DNA of 34,159 nt from Rhodothermales bacterium (lineage in GTDB: Bacteria > Bacteroidota > Rhodothermia > Rhodothermales > JABDKH01): NCBI GenBank assembly GCA_028284545.1, contig JANQRN010000193.1, forward strand, positions 1-34,159. Direction: 5' to 3'. The stretch's first letter is position 1. Each line of letters starts with the position of its first letter. A model generated the notes under the pieces. That model was not told the DNA's origin, searched no databases, and was given only the letters and a program-made list of their open reading frames with translations. Below, one piece after another: positions 16,914 to 26,081 of the stretch. Position numbers and translations under genes: made by a program.

Positions 16914-18334
16914 TACGTGCGCCTGCTGGTCGGCGAACCGTTGCCACTCACGAACGCCGTCATCAGTGCAATAAGGAAGATCGTGTCGTTCAGTGCGAAC
17001 GGATTTGAGGTGACGATCGGCAGTAGGTAGGTGATGAGCACGACAGTTCCGGCCACCAGCATGGTACGCCGTGATCCACTTTCTCCATGGCCCCGTCGTA
17101 GCGCCCGAATCCCTAGCATGACGGTCGACATCCAGAAATACATGACCATCGCGAGTCCCCAGATGCCAAAACGGTACCACAGGCTAAGGTACCCGTTGTG
17201 TATGAAATCGCCGACGTTCGTGGAGTGGTGCGTGATGTCGAAGTAGGCGAACGAGACGCCCGGGCCGTAGCCGACGATCGGGTTCACGGCGATGCGGCGC
17301 ATCACCTCGAAAGTTTCGAGGTACCGATTAAGTAAAGAGATGTCGTTGCTCAGGGCCGACGGAATAGTCGTCAGGCGCGTGACGAGCGCCTCCCCGATCA
17401 GTGCCAGCTGGGAACTGAAAAGCGCAATCCCGATTGCGCCCAGTGCCAGGGTGAGCGTCGTTCCCACGAAGAGCAGGCGTCTTCTCTCGCCCCGGTCAAC
17501 GATGAGCAGCAGCACGACGATTCCAATGACGAGCGCAACCCAATAAGTTCTACTCTGCGTAAGAATAAGGGCCGCAAGCGCAATTGGAAGACCGAGGAAC
17601 GCGACACGCCTTAGGCGGGTGTTGCCGGACACAACCATCGTGATGTACGTCAGGCTCAGCCCCATGAGCAGTGCGTCATTGGCCACGACACGACCTCGCT
17701 CAAGCTGCCAAACGAGCGTCGCCCGTGCAATGATCTCCTGGTAGTTGATCAGGTTGCGAATCGCAACGAATGTCCCAACAATGAGGAAGGCCGACAACAC
17801 GACCATGCCTCCATTTTCTGACGATCGAATTGCGTCGCGCATCGGGAAGTAGAGCGCCAGATGCATCATGGCGAACGTCTGGCTGACGAACTGTCTGAAG
17901 TCGCCTCCCCAGAGCGCCGTTAGTACGCCCGTCAACGGCACCAGCGCCAGAAAAACGAGTAGCGCGAGCTCAGCGTTGCTCAATCGAAGCGCTCCCGGAG
18001 TGGTCATGCGAATCGCAAACCACGCGAAGAGATACAGAAGGAGGTACATGCCGTGTAGCACCTCTTCAGCTTTGATGCCCTCATTGTAGCCAACGGTGAG
18101 GACGAGCCCGACGAGCACCACAAAGAGGTTCAAAGTTGGTCTTCTGACGACGTACACGAGTGCGGGTAGAGAGACGAGCCCCGCCGCGAGAACTGGAAGA
18201 AGCGTTGGGTCGACGACAGTTGTCAATCCCGCGCAAATGAGACCCAGCGCAAACGCCGCCCGAATCGCGAGTTCGCCGATTCGGTACGTCCGTGAGCCGT
18301 CGTCCCAGCGATTTGGCGCAACTGCGTCGGGCAT
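16913..18334 (-). CDS. wzy: O-antigen polymerase/ligase family membrane protein (Wzy-like)
   Basis: 473 aa, ATG at 18334. Ten to twelve hydrophobic segments fill the sequence. A large hydrophilic loop near residues 335-395 contains NPIVGYGPGVSFAYFDITHHSTNVGDFIHNGYLSLWYRFG in two parts: a G-Y-G-P-G motif and an H-N-x-Y-L motif. Both are typical of the periplasmic loop of O-antigen ligase and polymerase families (Wzy_C superfamily). Context next to wzx and wzz argues for polymerase, but WaaL-type ligase activity cannot be excluded from sequence. It is followed by wzx with a one-base overlap. Confidence 0.82.
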   Translation of the reverse strand: MPDAVAPNRWDDGSRTYRIGELAIRAAFALGLICAGLTTVVDPTLLPVLAAGLVSLPALVYVVRRPTLNLFVVLVGLVLTVGYNEGIKAEEVLHGMYLLLYLFAWFAIRMTTPGALRLSNAELALLVFLALVPLTGVLTALWGGDFRQFVSQTFAMMHLALYFPMRDAIRSSENGGMVVLSAFLIVGTFVAIRNLINYQEIIARATLVWQLERGRVVANDALLMGLSLTYITMVVSGNTRLRRVAFLGLPIALAALILTQSRTYWVALVIGIVVLLLIVDRGERRRLLFVGTTLTLALGAIGIALFSSQLALIGEALVTRLTTIPSALSNDISLLNRYLETFEVMRRIAVNPIVGYGPGVSFAYFDITHHSTNVGDFIHNGYLSLWYRFGIWGLAMVMYFWMSTVMLGIRALRRGHGESGSRRTMLVAGTVVLITYLLPIVTSNPFALNDTIFLIALMTAFVSGNGSPTSRRT

Positions 18335-18356
18335 GGTACGTGCTACCCGCAGCCGC

Positions 18357-19547
18357 CTAGTCGGCCGCGGTGAGTCGATCTGCGATGTACCCGGAGTTAC
18401 GTCGCCACATTGCGGAGGCCGCGACGTACAGGCACGTGAGGAGAAAGACCGAGAGTGTTCCGAATATTGCGATCAGCGATCGGCGCGGGTGCGACTTTCG
18501 CGACGGGGGGACTGCCGGGTCGACGACCTGAACCGCCTCCGACTTCCGCCTCTCTTCGAAGCGCGCCTGCTCGAGTACTGGTGTGATCGTCTCTAGAATC
18601 GCTACCTGCACAGCACGCTGGAGCTCGAGGTTCGCGTACTGTCGGCCAACGTCAGGTAGGCTATCGCGTGCCACGGGCAGTACGGCCTCGCTGCCACCTA
18701 GCGCATCGGCGTACTTCCTGTTTGCAGCGAGAAGTGTTTGGCGCGCAAACTTCACCTGGTTGTTTTCATCGCCATACAAGGCGCGAAGCGCCTCGTGCTC
18801 AATCTCAGCCTGAACTCCCGCAGCACGCACTTCCGCCAGCTGGCTGAAATATGCTTCCATCTGAGTCGTGACGTCGAAAAGTCCGTACTCCGACTGGAAG
18901 GCGGAAATCACGCGGAATAGCGAGTCCCGGTCGGTCTTTGCCTCGTCGTACCTCCGCTCAACGTAGCGCCGGAGGTTGCTCGCCGACTGCGAAGCGAGTT
19001 CGGCATTCATCTCGTTGAGCATCGCGACCATGTAGTTTGCGAGCTCTGCCGCTCGCGATGGATCCCGGTCGGTTACAGATACCGCAAGGAACTCGTACTC
19101 TGCGTCAACGGTCAGGTCAGTGTTTCCCGCCAGCGTGGCGATGGCAAGGTCGATCGAGCGGGGCGTGTCGTCGTCGAGCCCGTAGACATCCGTCAAGTTG
19201 AACTCGGTCACCGTTTCTTGTAGGAGGCTGCGGCTCGACAGTATGGACAGATACCGCGAGTAGTCACCGCTTCCGCTGGATCCGAGGAACGCTCTTGCAA
19301 CGCCAGAGAGACTACCCAGAAATGCTGACCCCACGCCACCCGAGCTCTCGGGAGGCATCACGCGTGCCTGGGCGGTGAACTGTTTTGGTAACAGCAGGCT
19401 GATGATGACGCTCGCGACCGCAGCGAAGACTGTGGCGAAGGTCAAGAGTCTTCGTCGGCCGAACAGGTCAGCCGCCAGGCGCCACAGCCCGTCCGTGTCG
19501 GGGGCGCGTTGTTCAGCCATGAGCGTCGACGGGTTTTCGGTTTTCAA
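18357..19547 (-). CDS. wzz: Chain-length determinant / polysaccharide co-polymerase (Wzz family), no kinase domain
   Basis: 396 aa from a TTG at 19547 preceded by GGTGAG at good spacing; an in-frame ATG at 19520 is the alternative. First membrane segment at about residues 37-54, then the Wzz domain beginning FTAQARVMPPESS, a long helical periplasmic region, and the proline-rich VVDPAVPPSRKSHPRRSLI just before the second membrane segment near the C-terminus. It controls polysaccharide chain length together with Wzy and docks with Wza. The protein ends soon after the second membrane segment, so the cytoplasmic tyrosine kinase module is absent and none is encoded nearby. Confidence 0.9.
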   Translation of the reverse strand: MKTENPSTLMAEQRAPDTDGLWRLAADLFGRRRLLTFATVFAAVASVIISLLLPKQFTAQARVMPPESSGGVGSAFLGSLSGVARAFLGSSGSGDYSRYLSILSSRSLLQETVTEFNLTDVYGLDDDTPRSIDLAIATLAGNTDLTVDAEYEFLAVSVTDRDPSRAAELANYMVAMLNEMNAELASQSASNLRRYVERRYDEAKTDRDSLFRVISAFQSEYGLFDVTTQMEAYFSQLAEVRAAGVQAEIEHEALRALYGDENNQVKFARQTLLAANRKYADALGGSEAVLPVARDSLPDVGRQYANLELQRAVQVAILETITPVLEQARFEERRKSEAVQVVDPAVPPSRKSHPRRSLIAIFGTLSVFLLTCLYVAASAMWRRNSGYIADRLTAAD

Positions 19548-19557
19548 GTCCGCTCAC

Positions 19558-21309
19558 CTACCTCGTAATTGCGACGAACGTTGTGATGATTGCAGCGATC
19601 GCCGAGACTCCTGAGATGATTGTCTGAGTCGTTGACAGTCGGTACTGTCGCTTGGCTGAGACGTCAGTGACGAGGAGCGATTGAACCTCCGGCGTCGAGC
19701 CAAGCGGGGCGCGATTGGCGAATACCGTTGCGCCCCGCGGCACCTCGATGCCTGTGCCCGCTCCAATCTGGCCGTTTGGTGACTGAAGAACGTAGGTTTG
19801 AGTACCCATATCCGTCAGTCCACCTGCCTTGGCGATATAGTACGCGGCATCTTCGCCGGGTTGATGATCGACGTAGCCTGGGTTTGCTACCGCTCCGAGA
19901 ACAAGTACCGTTGACTCTCTACGTGGGAACACAACAGCGTCCCCATGCTCAAGAACAAAGTCTTCAGCCTCTCCGGCCAGGATCGCCGCGACGTCGACCA
20001 CTACGTTCTTCGGCTCTGCGGACTCAGCCTGATAGAACACTCTGGCGAAGAAGTCCAACTCGCTGTTGTCGACCGGCGCCGTGATCAACGTCGGGCTGGA
20101 CCGACTGACGTAGGCTGCCTCGAGATCGGCGTCGTCCAGAATCGGCCCGGCAATCTCTAGAATATCTGTTATCGTCGTGACGCCGCCGTGGATTGGGTAG
20201 GTGCCCGGACCATCCACCCATCCCCACACCGCAGCATAGTCGAACTGAAGCTGTGGAATACGAACGACGTCCTGTGGATGGATTGCCGGGTCAGGTATCC
20301 GGCCTGCCACCACATCCGCGACATTGACAACTTCCACAGACACTCCATCTGCATGGCGACGCGCGACCCTCGCCGTCTCCAACGTAGACAGGTCGGGTGA
20401 GCCCTGAGCAATCGTCAGGACGTCCGTAAGTGTGTCGCCGTCTTTCGACGGATACGCACCCGCAAACGGGATCTCGCCTTCGACGCGGACGGCATCGCGA
20501 AACTCGTGATAGGGAGAGACTACGATGACATCGCCATCCCGCAGGTATGGATTCTCGTTCTGATTGCCTGTGGCGTAGTACGTCATCAGGTCCACGGTCA
20601 GGATGGTGCCATCAGTGCGTTCGATTCGAATGTCCCGGAGTGAAGGGCGAAAGCCCTCGCCAAGCGGCGGTCGCTCCGATGTTGGTGTTGGCAGGGATCG
20701 CTCAAGCGCGGCACGCTGGGCTGCCGTTGTTGCGGCGGCACCAACCGACCGTTCGTAGGCGCGCTTCGTGTACGCGAGTTGGATTGCGTCGTCGACACGA
20801 GCAACCGCGTTTGAGAGGTAGCGACTCGGGAGAGGTACGGCCCCGGTAACGTGGACGAAGAACTGGCGGGGCGCCTCAAGCGACAACTCAACGGGGACGT
20901 TTTCGAACGCGGGTCGCAAAATGTCTAGCACCTTTTCGCGTGCTTCCACGAACGTCAGACCCGCGACGGATATCCCGCCCACCTCCGGTACAACCAGCTT
21001 GCCGTCGGCCCCAACAGCAATCGAATTGGTGATCGCGACCGCCCCGCCGAACGAGATCGAGTACACGTCACCGGGGCCAACCACGTATTCATCCGGATCA
21101 ACCGCTCCCTCAGTGGCGATACGTTGTATCTGCTGCGTCCGCATTCGGTTGCGGAGGGCTACCATGGGATCTCCGCTGTTGTCCATGCCCATCTTTTCTA
21201 CGCCCAGCGACTGGGCCGTCGCAGTCGGCGTGGGCCACAGGAATACAAACGCGGCGAGTATCGCCGTTGCTAGGATGCCAACGACTGACTTAGAGTAGAA
21301 ACCGACCAT
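19558..21309 (-). CDS. wza: Polysaccharide export protein with SLBB domains (Wza-like)
   Basis: 583 aa from the ATG at 21309. A signal peptide runs to about residue 33 and ends ATAQ, with no lipobox cysteine. The poly_export domain begins at EYVVGPGDVYSISFGG. Three SLBB domains follow: VRVEGEIPFAGAYPSKDGDT, the segment from VWGWVDGPGTYPIHGG, and VLGAVANPGYVDHQPGED. A hydrophobic stretch ends the protein. E. coli Wza is a lipoprotein octamer forming the outer-membrane exit channel; this one apparently lacks lipidation. It heads the operon wza-wzz-wzy-wzx-GT-GT, with 10 bp to wzz. Confidence 0.92.
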   Translation of the reverse strand: MVGFYSKSVVGILATAILAAFVFLWPTPTATAQSLGVEKMGMDNSGDPMVALRNRMRTQQIQRIATEGAVDPDEYVVGPGDVYSISFGGAVAITNSIAVGADGKLVVPEVGGISVAGLTFVEAREKVLDILRPAFENVPVELSLEAPRQFFVHVTGAVPLPSRYLSNAVARVDDAIQLAYTKRAYERSVGAAATTAAQRAALERSLPTPTSERPPLGEGFRPSLRDIRIERTDGTILTVDLMTYYATGNQNENPYLRDGDVIVVSPYHEFRDAVRVEGEIPFAGAYPSKDGDTLTDVLTIAQGSPDLSTLETARVARRHADGVSVEVVNVADVVAGRIPDPAIHPQDVVRIPQLQFDYAAVWGWVDGPGTYPIHGGVTTITDILEIAGPILDDADLEAAYVSRSSPTLITAPVDNSELDFFARVFYQAESAEPKNVVVDVAAILAGEAEDFVLEHGDAVVFPRRESTVLVLGAVANPGYVDHQPGEDAAYYIAKAGGLTDMGTQTYVLQSPNGQIGAGTGIEVPRGATVFANRAPLGSTPEVQSLLVTDVSAKRQYRLSTTQTIISGVSAIAAIITTFVAITR

Positions 21310-21474
21310 AGGAGCCTGCCAGAAAACATGATTTGTCGACGGCGTCCGCACATCGGATCCTGGGGACGCAAATCGTAACGCTTGGCAAATAGGCTGGGTA
21401 GGCAGGGGGAATGGTGTGGCCGGCTGACCGAGGACGACGTGAAGTGCCAAAAATAACGGTGGCGGCCTCGTCAG
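21310..21474 (-). promoter_or_regulatory. Probable promoter region of the polysaccharide operon
   Basis: This 165-bp gap separates ispE from wza and is the largest gap upstream of the six-gene operon, so its promoter is expected here. An AT-rich patch at about 21360-21395 could hold it. I could not fix -33/-7 elements, and read-through from ispE is possible. Confidence 0.3.
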
Positions 21475-22347
21475 TCAATTCCGGCGCGGCGAGGTATGCC
21501 GCCCTGACTCACCGATCCACGTCATCGATGCAAATGGGCCAAGCTTCTCTGCAGCCGCCGTCGCCGCCTCGTGCGTAGGGAAAACACCAAAAACGGCTGC
21601 TCCTGAGCCGGATAGCGACGCATACTCGGCGCCGGCTCCGTAGAGCGTTCCCTTGAGCCTTGCCAACTGGGGGAATGCCGAGAATATTGGGGCTTCGAAG
21701 TCGTTCACCAGATGATCTCGCCAGGCCCGAATGTCGTTGCCGCGCACGAGGCTTTCGAGGTCGGGCCGGTCTTCTTGACTTGGCGCGACCAGGCGATAGG
21801 CGTCCGCACTCGATATCGATAGCTCGGGCACCGCGACCAGGAAGACGAACGGACACCGATAGTCGGCACCGTTTGATTGCCGAAGCGCCGCAAGTTCGTC
21901 GCCCTTGCCGACTCCGACACACGGTCTGTTGTGCAGAAAGAAGGGAACGTCGGCACCAAGCGAGCGGGCGACTTTCTCGAGTCGTTGTTCATCCTCTTTG
22001 CCGCTGGCCTTCGACAGGAGCCGAAGGACGCCGGCGGCGTTCGCCGAACCACCGCCGAGCCCGGAACCAGCCGGTAGTCGTTTGTCAAGGTGGATGTGTA
22101 CAGGCGGAGACTCGCCGAACTCGCGCTCAAAGGAAATTCTCGCGGCAACGCACAGGTTCGATTCGTCGACCGGAAGCGAGGGGTCGCTGCACGTGAACGA
22201 ATGCGTTTGGGCGTCACGGACCGTGATTACGTCGGACCACCCGATCGGCAGGAACACGGTTTCAATATCGTGGTACCCGTCCGCGCGTTTCCGCAAGACG
22301 TGCAGGCCGAGATTGAGCTTTGCTCCTGTTGCAATTTCCGATCTCAT
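21475..22347 (-). CDS. ispE: 4-diphosphocytidyl-2-C-methyl-D-erythritol kinase
   Basis: 290 aa. Phosphorylates CDP-methylerythritol in the MEP pathway, using ATP, to make the substrate for IspF. GHMP-kinase features are complete: catalytic Lys10 in GAKLNLGLHVL, the ATP loop LPAGSGLGGGSANAAG (91-106), catalytic Asp133 in GADVPFFLHN, and the C-terminal GSGAAVFGVF loop. ispG of the same pathway lies 8 kb away on the other strand. ispE is divergent from the second fkbM gene and upstream of the polysaccharide operon. Confidence 0.97.
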   Translation of the reverse strand: MRSEIATGAKLNLGLHVLRKRADGYHDIETVFLPIGWSDVITVRDAQTHSFTCSDPSLPVDESNLCVAARISFEREFGESPPVHIHLDKRLPAGSGLGGGSANAAGVLRLLSKASGKEDEQRLEKVARSLGADVPFFLHNRPCVGVGKGDELAALRQSNGADYRCPFVFLVAVPELSISSADAYRLVAPSQEDRPDLESLVRGNDIRAWRDHLVNDFEAPIFSAFPQLARLKGTLYGAGAEYASLSGSGAAVFGVFPTHEAATAAAEKLGPFASMTWIGESGRHTSPRRN

Positions 22348-22462
22348 GACGGTCCTTAGATCGTTGATGGGTCGCTTCGACGTTTCGTCGCACGCACCGT
22401 TCCGCTCCTATTGTCTTTCTCGCTGGGACGCCAGCGACCTCCCCTAAACGAATCTGGTACCT

Positions 22463-23188
22463 GTGAGTCTACGAGAAACCGCAAGATGGGCGCTTCGTCG
22501 TGCCGGGTACGAGCTCAGGAAGTTTGATCGGTTCCATGCTCCCCTGGCCAGGCGGCTCACGCTGATGAAGACACACGGGATTGATTGTGTCCTGGATGTC
22601 GGCGCCAATTCTGGGCAGTATGCGATGGAGCTGCGACGTGGTGGATACGCGGGGCGGATCATATCGTTTGAGCCTCTGGCCGAACCGTTCGCTGCACTGG
22701 AAAACCAGTCATCCGATGACCCGAACTGGGAGGCAATGTGCTTCGCGCTAGGGAACCAGGAAGGTGAGGCCACTATCAATGTGTCGGGGGTGAACCAGTG
22801 TAGTTCGCTGCTGGATCTCAACGAGAACCTGCTTGGTGTCGATCCCGACGTCAAGTTTGTCGGCACCGAGACTATAGAGGTGCGGCGTCTGGATTCTCTG
22901 TACAACGAAATCGTGCCGAAGGGGGCTTCGGTGCTGCTCAAGCTAGACGTGCAGGGGTTCGAAAGCTCTGTACTTGATGGGAGCGTAGCGTCGATTGCAA
23001 ACGTCAACGCGATCCAGATCGAGATGTCGCTCGTGACGCTTTATGAAGGGGATACTCTCTTTCCCGACATGGACCAGCGACTACGCGACAGCGGGTTTAC
23101 GCTGATGTCGGTAGAGCCCACGTTTGTTGACTACAGCGGACAGATGCTGCAGCTGGATGGGTACTACGGGCGCGCGCCGCAGCGCTAG
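22463..23188 (+). CDS. FkbM-family methyltransferase (second copy)
   Basis: 241 aa from a GTG at 22463. Motif I is the standard CVLDVGANSGQYAMEL (about 41-56), followed by IISFEPLAEPFAAL. The family hallmark SVLLKLDVQGFESSVL lies at about 154-169 and QIEMSLVTLYEG follows. It is closer to typical FkbM enzymes than the copy at 8899, and the two share only family motifs, so they are not recent duplicates. Probably methylates a polysaccharide sugar. Its stop codon directly abuts the stop of the convergent gene at 23189 with no spacer and no hairpin. Confidence 0.9.
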   Translation: MSLRETARWALRRAGYELRKFDRFHAPLARRLTLMKTHGIDCVLDVGANSGQYAMELRRGGYAGRIISFEPLAEPFAALENQSSDDPNWEAMCFALGNQEGEATINVSGVNQCSSLLDLNENLLGVDPDVKFVGTETIEVRRLDSLYNEIVPKGASVLLKLDVQGFESSVLDGSVASIANVNAIQIEMSLVTLYEGDTLFPDMDQRLRDSGFTLMSVEPTFVDYSGQMLQLDGYYGRAPQR

Positions 23189-23692
23189 TCACTCGTCGTC
23201 AGTCCGCCGGTACGCTTCGACGGGTACGTCGGCGTGATCGAGCAAGATGTCCAACGTCCAAGCTGAGTCGATGTCTTCCATCGAGTAGTCGTCGATCACT
23301 TCGTGCGTGAGGCTGCGCCAGTCCACCGTCCAGTCTTTCAGGACGTCAAAACCAAACTGGTGCTCATCGGTCTCGTAGATCACCTGTCCGTTTTCCGAAT
23401 CGTACACGCAGTCGGCGCCGTCATCCTGCTCGGTTAGTCGGTACGCGCGTGCGAGAAGGGGCGCCCGGAATCCAAAGTCGAACTTCTTGATCTTGAGCCC
23501 TTCCTGGACGAGATACTTGGCGAGGACGATGCACCCCTGGCTGCTGTTTATCGCGCTGCGAGCTGCGTCGTAGACAATTTCTTCTGCGCCGATGGTGCCG
23601 AGCGCTTCCTCGACGCGTGACCAGATTGCGACCGTCTGCGTGTCGAAGCCGTCCTTCTGGGGGACGGTGACGGTCAGGTCCTCGACTTTCAT
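23189..23692 (-). CDS. Uncharacterised 167-aa protein
   Basis: I do not recognise a family. The protein is acidic (many Asp and Glu, especially near the C-terminus), has no signal peptide or membrane segment, and looks like a mixed alpha/beta soluble domain. Aromatic-rich stretches include KKFDFGFRAPLLARAY and FDVLKDWTVDWRSL. Two cysteines occur, in SQGCIVLA and ADCVYD. The start ATG is the first in frame. Codon use looks like the neighbours and the frame is open without interruption, so it is probably real. Context (between fkbM and pbp1A) gives no clear hint. Confidence 0.65.
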   Translation of the reverse strand: MKVEDLTVTVPQKDGFDTQTVAIWSRVEEALGTIGAEEIVYDAARSAINSSQGCIVLAKYLVQEGLKIKKFDFGFRAPLLARAYRLTEQDDGADCVYDSENGQVIYETDEHQFGFDVLKDWTVDWRSLTHEVIDDYSMEDIDSAWTLDILLDHADVPVEAYRRTDDE

Positions 23693-23740
23693 GCCTTGCT
23701 TGGGGTGTTGGCTAACATCATAGTGCTAGGCGAGGCGCGG

Positions 23741-26077
23741 TTACCAACCGACGCGGCCCTGCTCCCTCCGGTTATCTTTGTCCTCAAGCTCGTCGACCAT
23801 GCCTTCCTGTGACGGGTCAAGCGGACCAATAGGTAGTCCGTAGTCCGTCGGCGTCGGAAACTCCTCCTTGGTCAATCCACTCTCGGGATCGTTTAGTACG
23901 GATTTTAGGTAATCTCCGACAATAAGTAATGCGTTGTGGGCGCCCTGCCCCCACCAATCTGAGCGGAAGGCAACCCTTCGATCGTTAAATCCGACCCATG
24001 CTCCGGTAACGAGCTGCGGGTACATGCCGATGAACCATCCGTCGCCATTGTTCTGCGTTGTACCGGTTTTTCCAGCGAGGTCCCACTCACCGAGTCCAAA
24101 TTGCGAGTTGAGTCGGCGCGCAGTTCCCTCTTTGACGACGGCGCGCAACATGTCGATCATCGTGACGGCGGTTTCCTCTGAGAGGGCCTCTGTCGCGCGC
24201 TGCGGTGGCGCTTCGTAGATCACGATGCCGTGCTTGTCTTCGATTCGCGTAACCACGACCGGCTCGTTGTACAGTCCGTTGTCGGCAATCGTGGCGTAGG
24301 CGGAAGTCATTTCCAGGAGGCTGACGTCACTTACGCCAAGCGCCAGCGCGGGTACTTCGATGAGGGGACTCTCGATTCCCATCAGGCGCGCGTACCGCGC
24401 TACGGCGGTTGGGCCAATCTGCAGGACCAGTCGGCCGGTGATGGTGTTCTTCGAGTGCGCAAGCCCGTCGCGCAGCGTCAGTTCTTCGCCAGAACCCGGG
24501 TCACCCGAGTTCTGCGGATTCCACTCGTTGCCCAGCGCATCAACGTACAGGAAAGTGGTGTCGCGCAGCGTGTGGTATGGTGAATACCCGTTGTCGATTG
24601 CCGCCGTGTAGACAAACGGCTTGAAGGTTGAGCCGGGCTGGCGCTTCGCAAGTGCGACGTGATCAAACCAGTCAAGGGAGAGGTCGCGACCACCAACCCA
24701 TGTCACAACCTGCCCGTTGCGCGGGTCGATCGAAACCATGCCCGCCTCGAGTCGCGTCTTGTTCGTCCGAAGCGAATCGATGAACGCCTCGTTCGCCTTC
24801 AGCTGCTCCAATGCGTCACGCGCCGAGACGTCGTTCTGGCGCAGGCGCTTGAACCGATGCGTCTCCCGAATGAATGCGTCGACGGTCTCCTTCTGCGACT
24901 TCCAGAAGTAGTCGAATGGCGTGTAGTCCTGCTTCTTCAGGTAGGCGTCGGTGGTCAAACCGATTTCGTATCCGCCCGACCGGCTCCATTCGTAGTCGAC
25001 CACGGCCTGGAGCCCCTCCATCTGCCTTTGAGTCGACTCGATGGCGGCCTGCTGCAGGCGTGAGTCAAGCGTAGTATGGACAACCAGACCGTCAGCGTAG
25101 GGGTCGCATCCGTTCTCCTTGCACCAGTCCCCGACAAACTGCCGGACGTACTCCGCAAAGTGGGGCGCTATGCCCTCGGTGATTTCGGAGGACTGATATC
25201 GCGTCACGATCGCCGAGTCGCGAACGGTGTAGTAGTAGTCCTCCGTCAGGAGACCGTGCTTGATCATCTGGCGCAGCACGACGTTGCGCCGCACGCGCGA
25301 CTTCTCCGGGTTCAGGATCGGATTGTACCGGGTGATCGCCTTCTGCATCCCGACGAGAACAGCGGCTTCCAACGTGTCGAGTTTTGACGGGTGCTTACCG
25401 AAGAACGTCCGTGCCGCGGCGTCGAGACCAAAGGCGTTGTGCCCAAACTCGACCGTGTTGAGATACATCTGGATGATCTCGGGCTTCGAATAGCGACGCT
25501 CAAGCTGGACGGCGGTTGCCATCTCTTTAAGTTTGCGCTTTACGGAGACCTCTTTGCCAATCTGGTCGTCGTACAGGTTGCGCGCCAGCTGTTGCGTTAT
25601 CGTCGAACCGCCCTGGGGGTCGCCACGGAGAACGTGATACGGGATTGCCATCGTGCGGAAGAGGTCGATGCCCCAGTGACGATAGAAGCGATGGTCCTCG
25701 GTTGCGACGAGCGCCCGCACAACGGCGGGAGAGATGTCCTCGTACTCCACCCACGAACGGTTCTGCCGCGCGTAGCGCTGCAGTTCAACACCATCGGACG
25801 TGTACGCGACCGTTGCGAGCTGCAGGCGCGGATTCTCGATCTGGGAGATATCCGGGAGCTGGCTCGAGATGCCGAGGAAGTAGATCAGAACTGCGAAGGT
25901 GCCAAGGAGCAGTACGACGCCTATGAGTCCGAGGACGGCGACGGCCTGGCGCTTCTTGGGTGAGTCGCCCGACAGTTTCTTGATCCAGCGTGCGCGACTG
26001 CCGCCCGCCTTCTTGCGGGACTGCGGATCGGTGAAGTAGCGATCCAGTTCTTCGTCGGAGTAAGACCAGTTGGCCAT
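23741..26077 (-). CDS. pbp1A: Class A penicillin-binding protein (PBP1A-like)
   Basis: 778 aa bifunctional peptidoglycan synthase. A short cytoplasmic tail (to 44) and one membrane anchor (about 46-70) precede the GT51 glycosyltransferase domain. That domain has catalytic Glu127 in ATEDHRFYRHWGID and the QGGSTITQQLARNL motif (155-168). The transpeptidase domain has the S-x-x-K motif at Ser483-Lys486 (GSTFKPF), S-K-N at 542-544 and K-T-G at 670-672. All catalytic residues are present. A helical insertion of about 70 residues (365-440) lies between the domains. It follows lpxH with four bases between stop and start, so the two are cotranscribed. Confidence 0.96.
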   Translation of the reverse strand: MANWSYSDEELDRYFTDPQSRKKAGGSRARWIKKLSGDSPKKRQAVAVLGLIGVVLLLGTFAVLIYFLGISSQLPDISQIENPRLQLATVAYTSDGVELQRYARQNRSWVEYEDISPAVVRALVATEDHRFYRHWGIDLFRTMAIPYHVLRGDPQGGSTITQQLARNLYDDQIGKEVSVKRKLKEMATAVQLERRYSKPEIIQMYLNTVEFGHNAFGLDAAARTFFGKHPSKLDTLEAAVLVGMQKAITRYNPILNPEKSRVRRNVVLRQMIKHGLLTEDYYYTVRDSAIVTRYQSSEITEGIAPHFAEYVRQFVGDWCKENGCDPYADGLVVHTTLDSRLQQAAIESTQRQMEGLQAVVDYEWSRSGGYEIGLTTDAYLKKQDYTPFDYFWKSQKETVDAFIRETHRFKRLRQNDVSARDALEQLKANEAFIDSLRTNKTRLEAGMVSIDPRNGQVVTWVGGRDLSLDWFDHVALAKRQPGSTFKPFVYTAAIDNGYSPYHTLRDTTFLYVDALGNEWNPQNSGDPGSGEELTLRDGLAHSKNTITGRLVLQIGPTAVARYARLMGIESPLIEVPALALGVSDVSLLEMTSAYATIADNGLYNEPVVVTRIEDKHGIVIYEAPPQRATEALSEETAVTMIDMLRAVVKEGTARRLNSQFGLGEWDLAGKTGTTQNNGDGWFIGMYPQLVTGAWVGFNDRRVAFRSDWWGQGAHNALLIVGDYLKSVLNDPESGLTKEEFPTPTDYGLPIGPLDPSQEGMVDELEDKDNRREQGRVGW

Positions 26078-26081
26078 CGGG

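Noticed and set aside
16914-17180. Upstream extension of the flippase
   Set aside because: It lies wholly within wzy in another frame and contains no membrane segments; the GTG at 16913 matches family N-termini.
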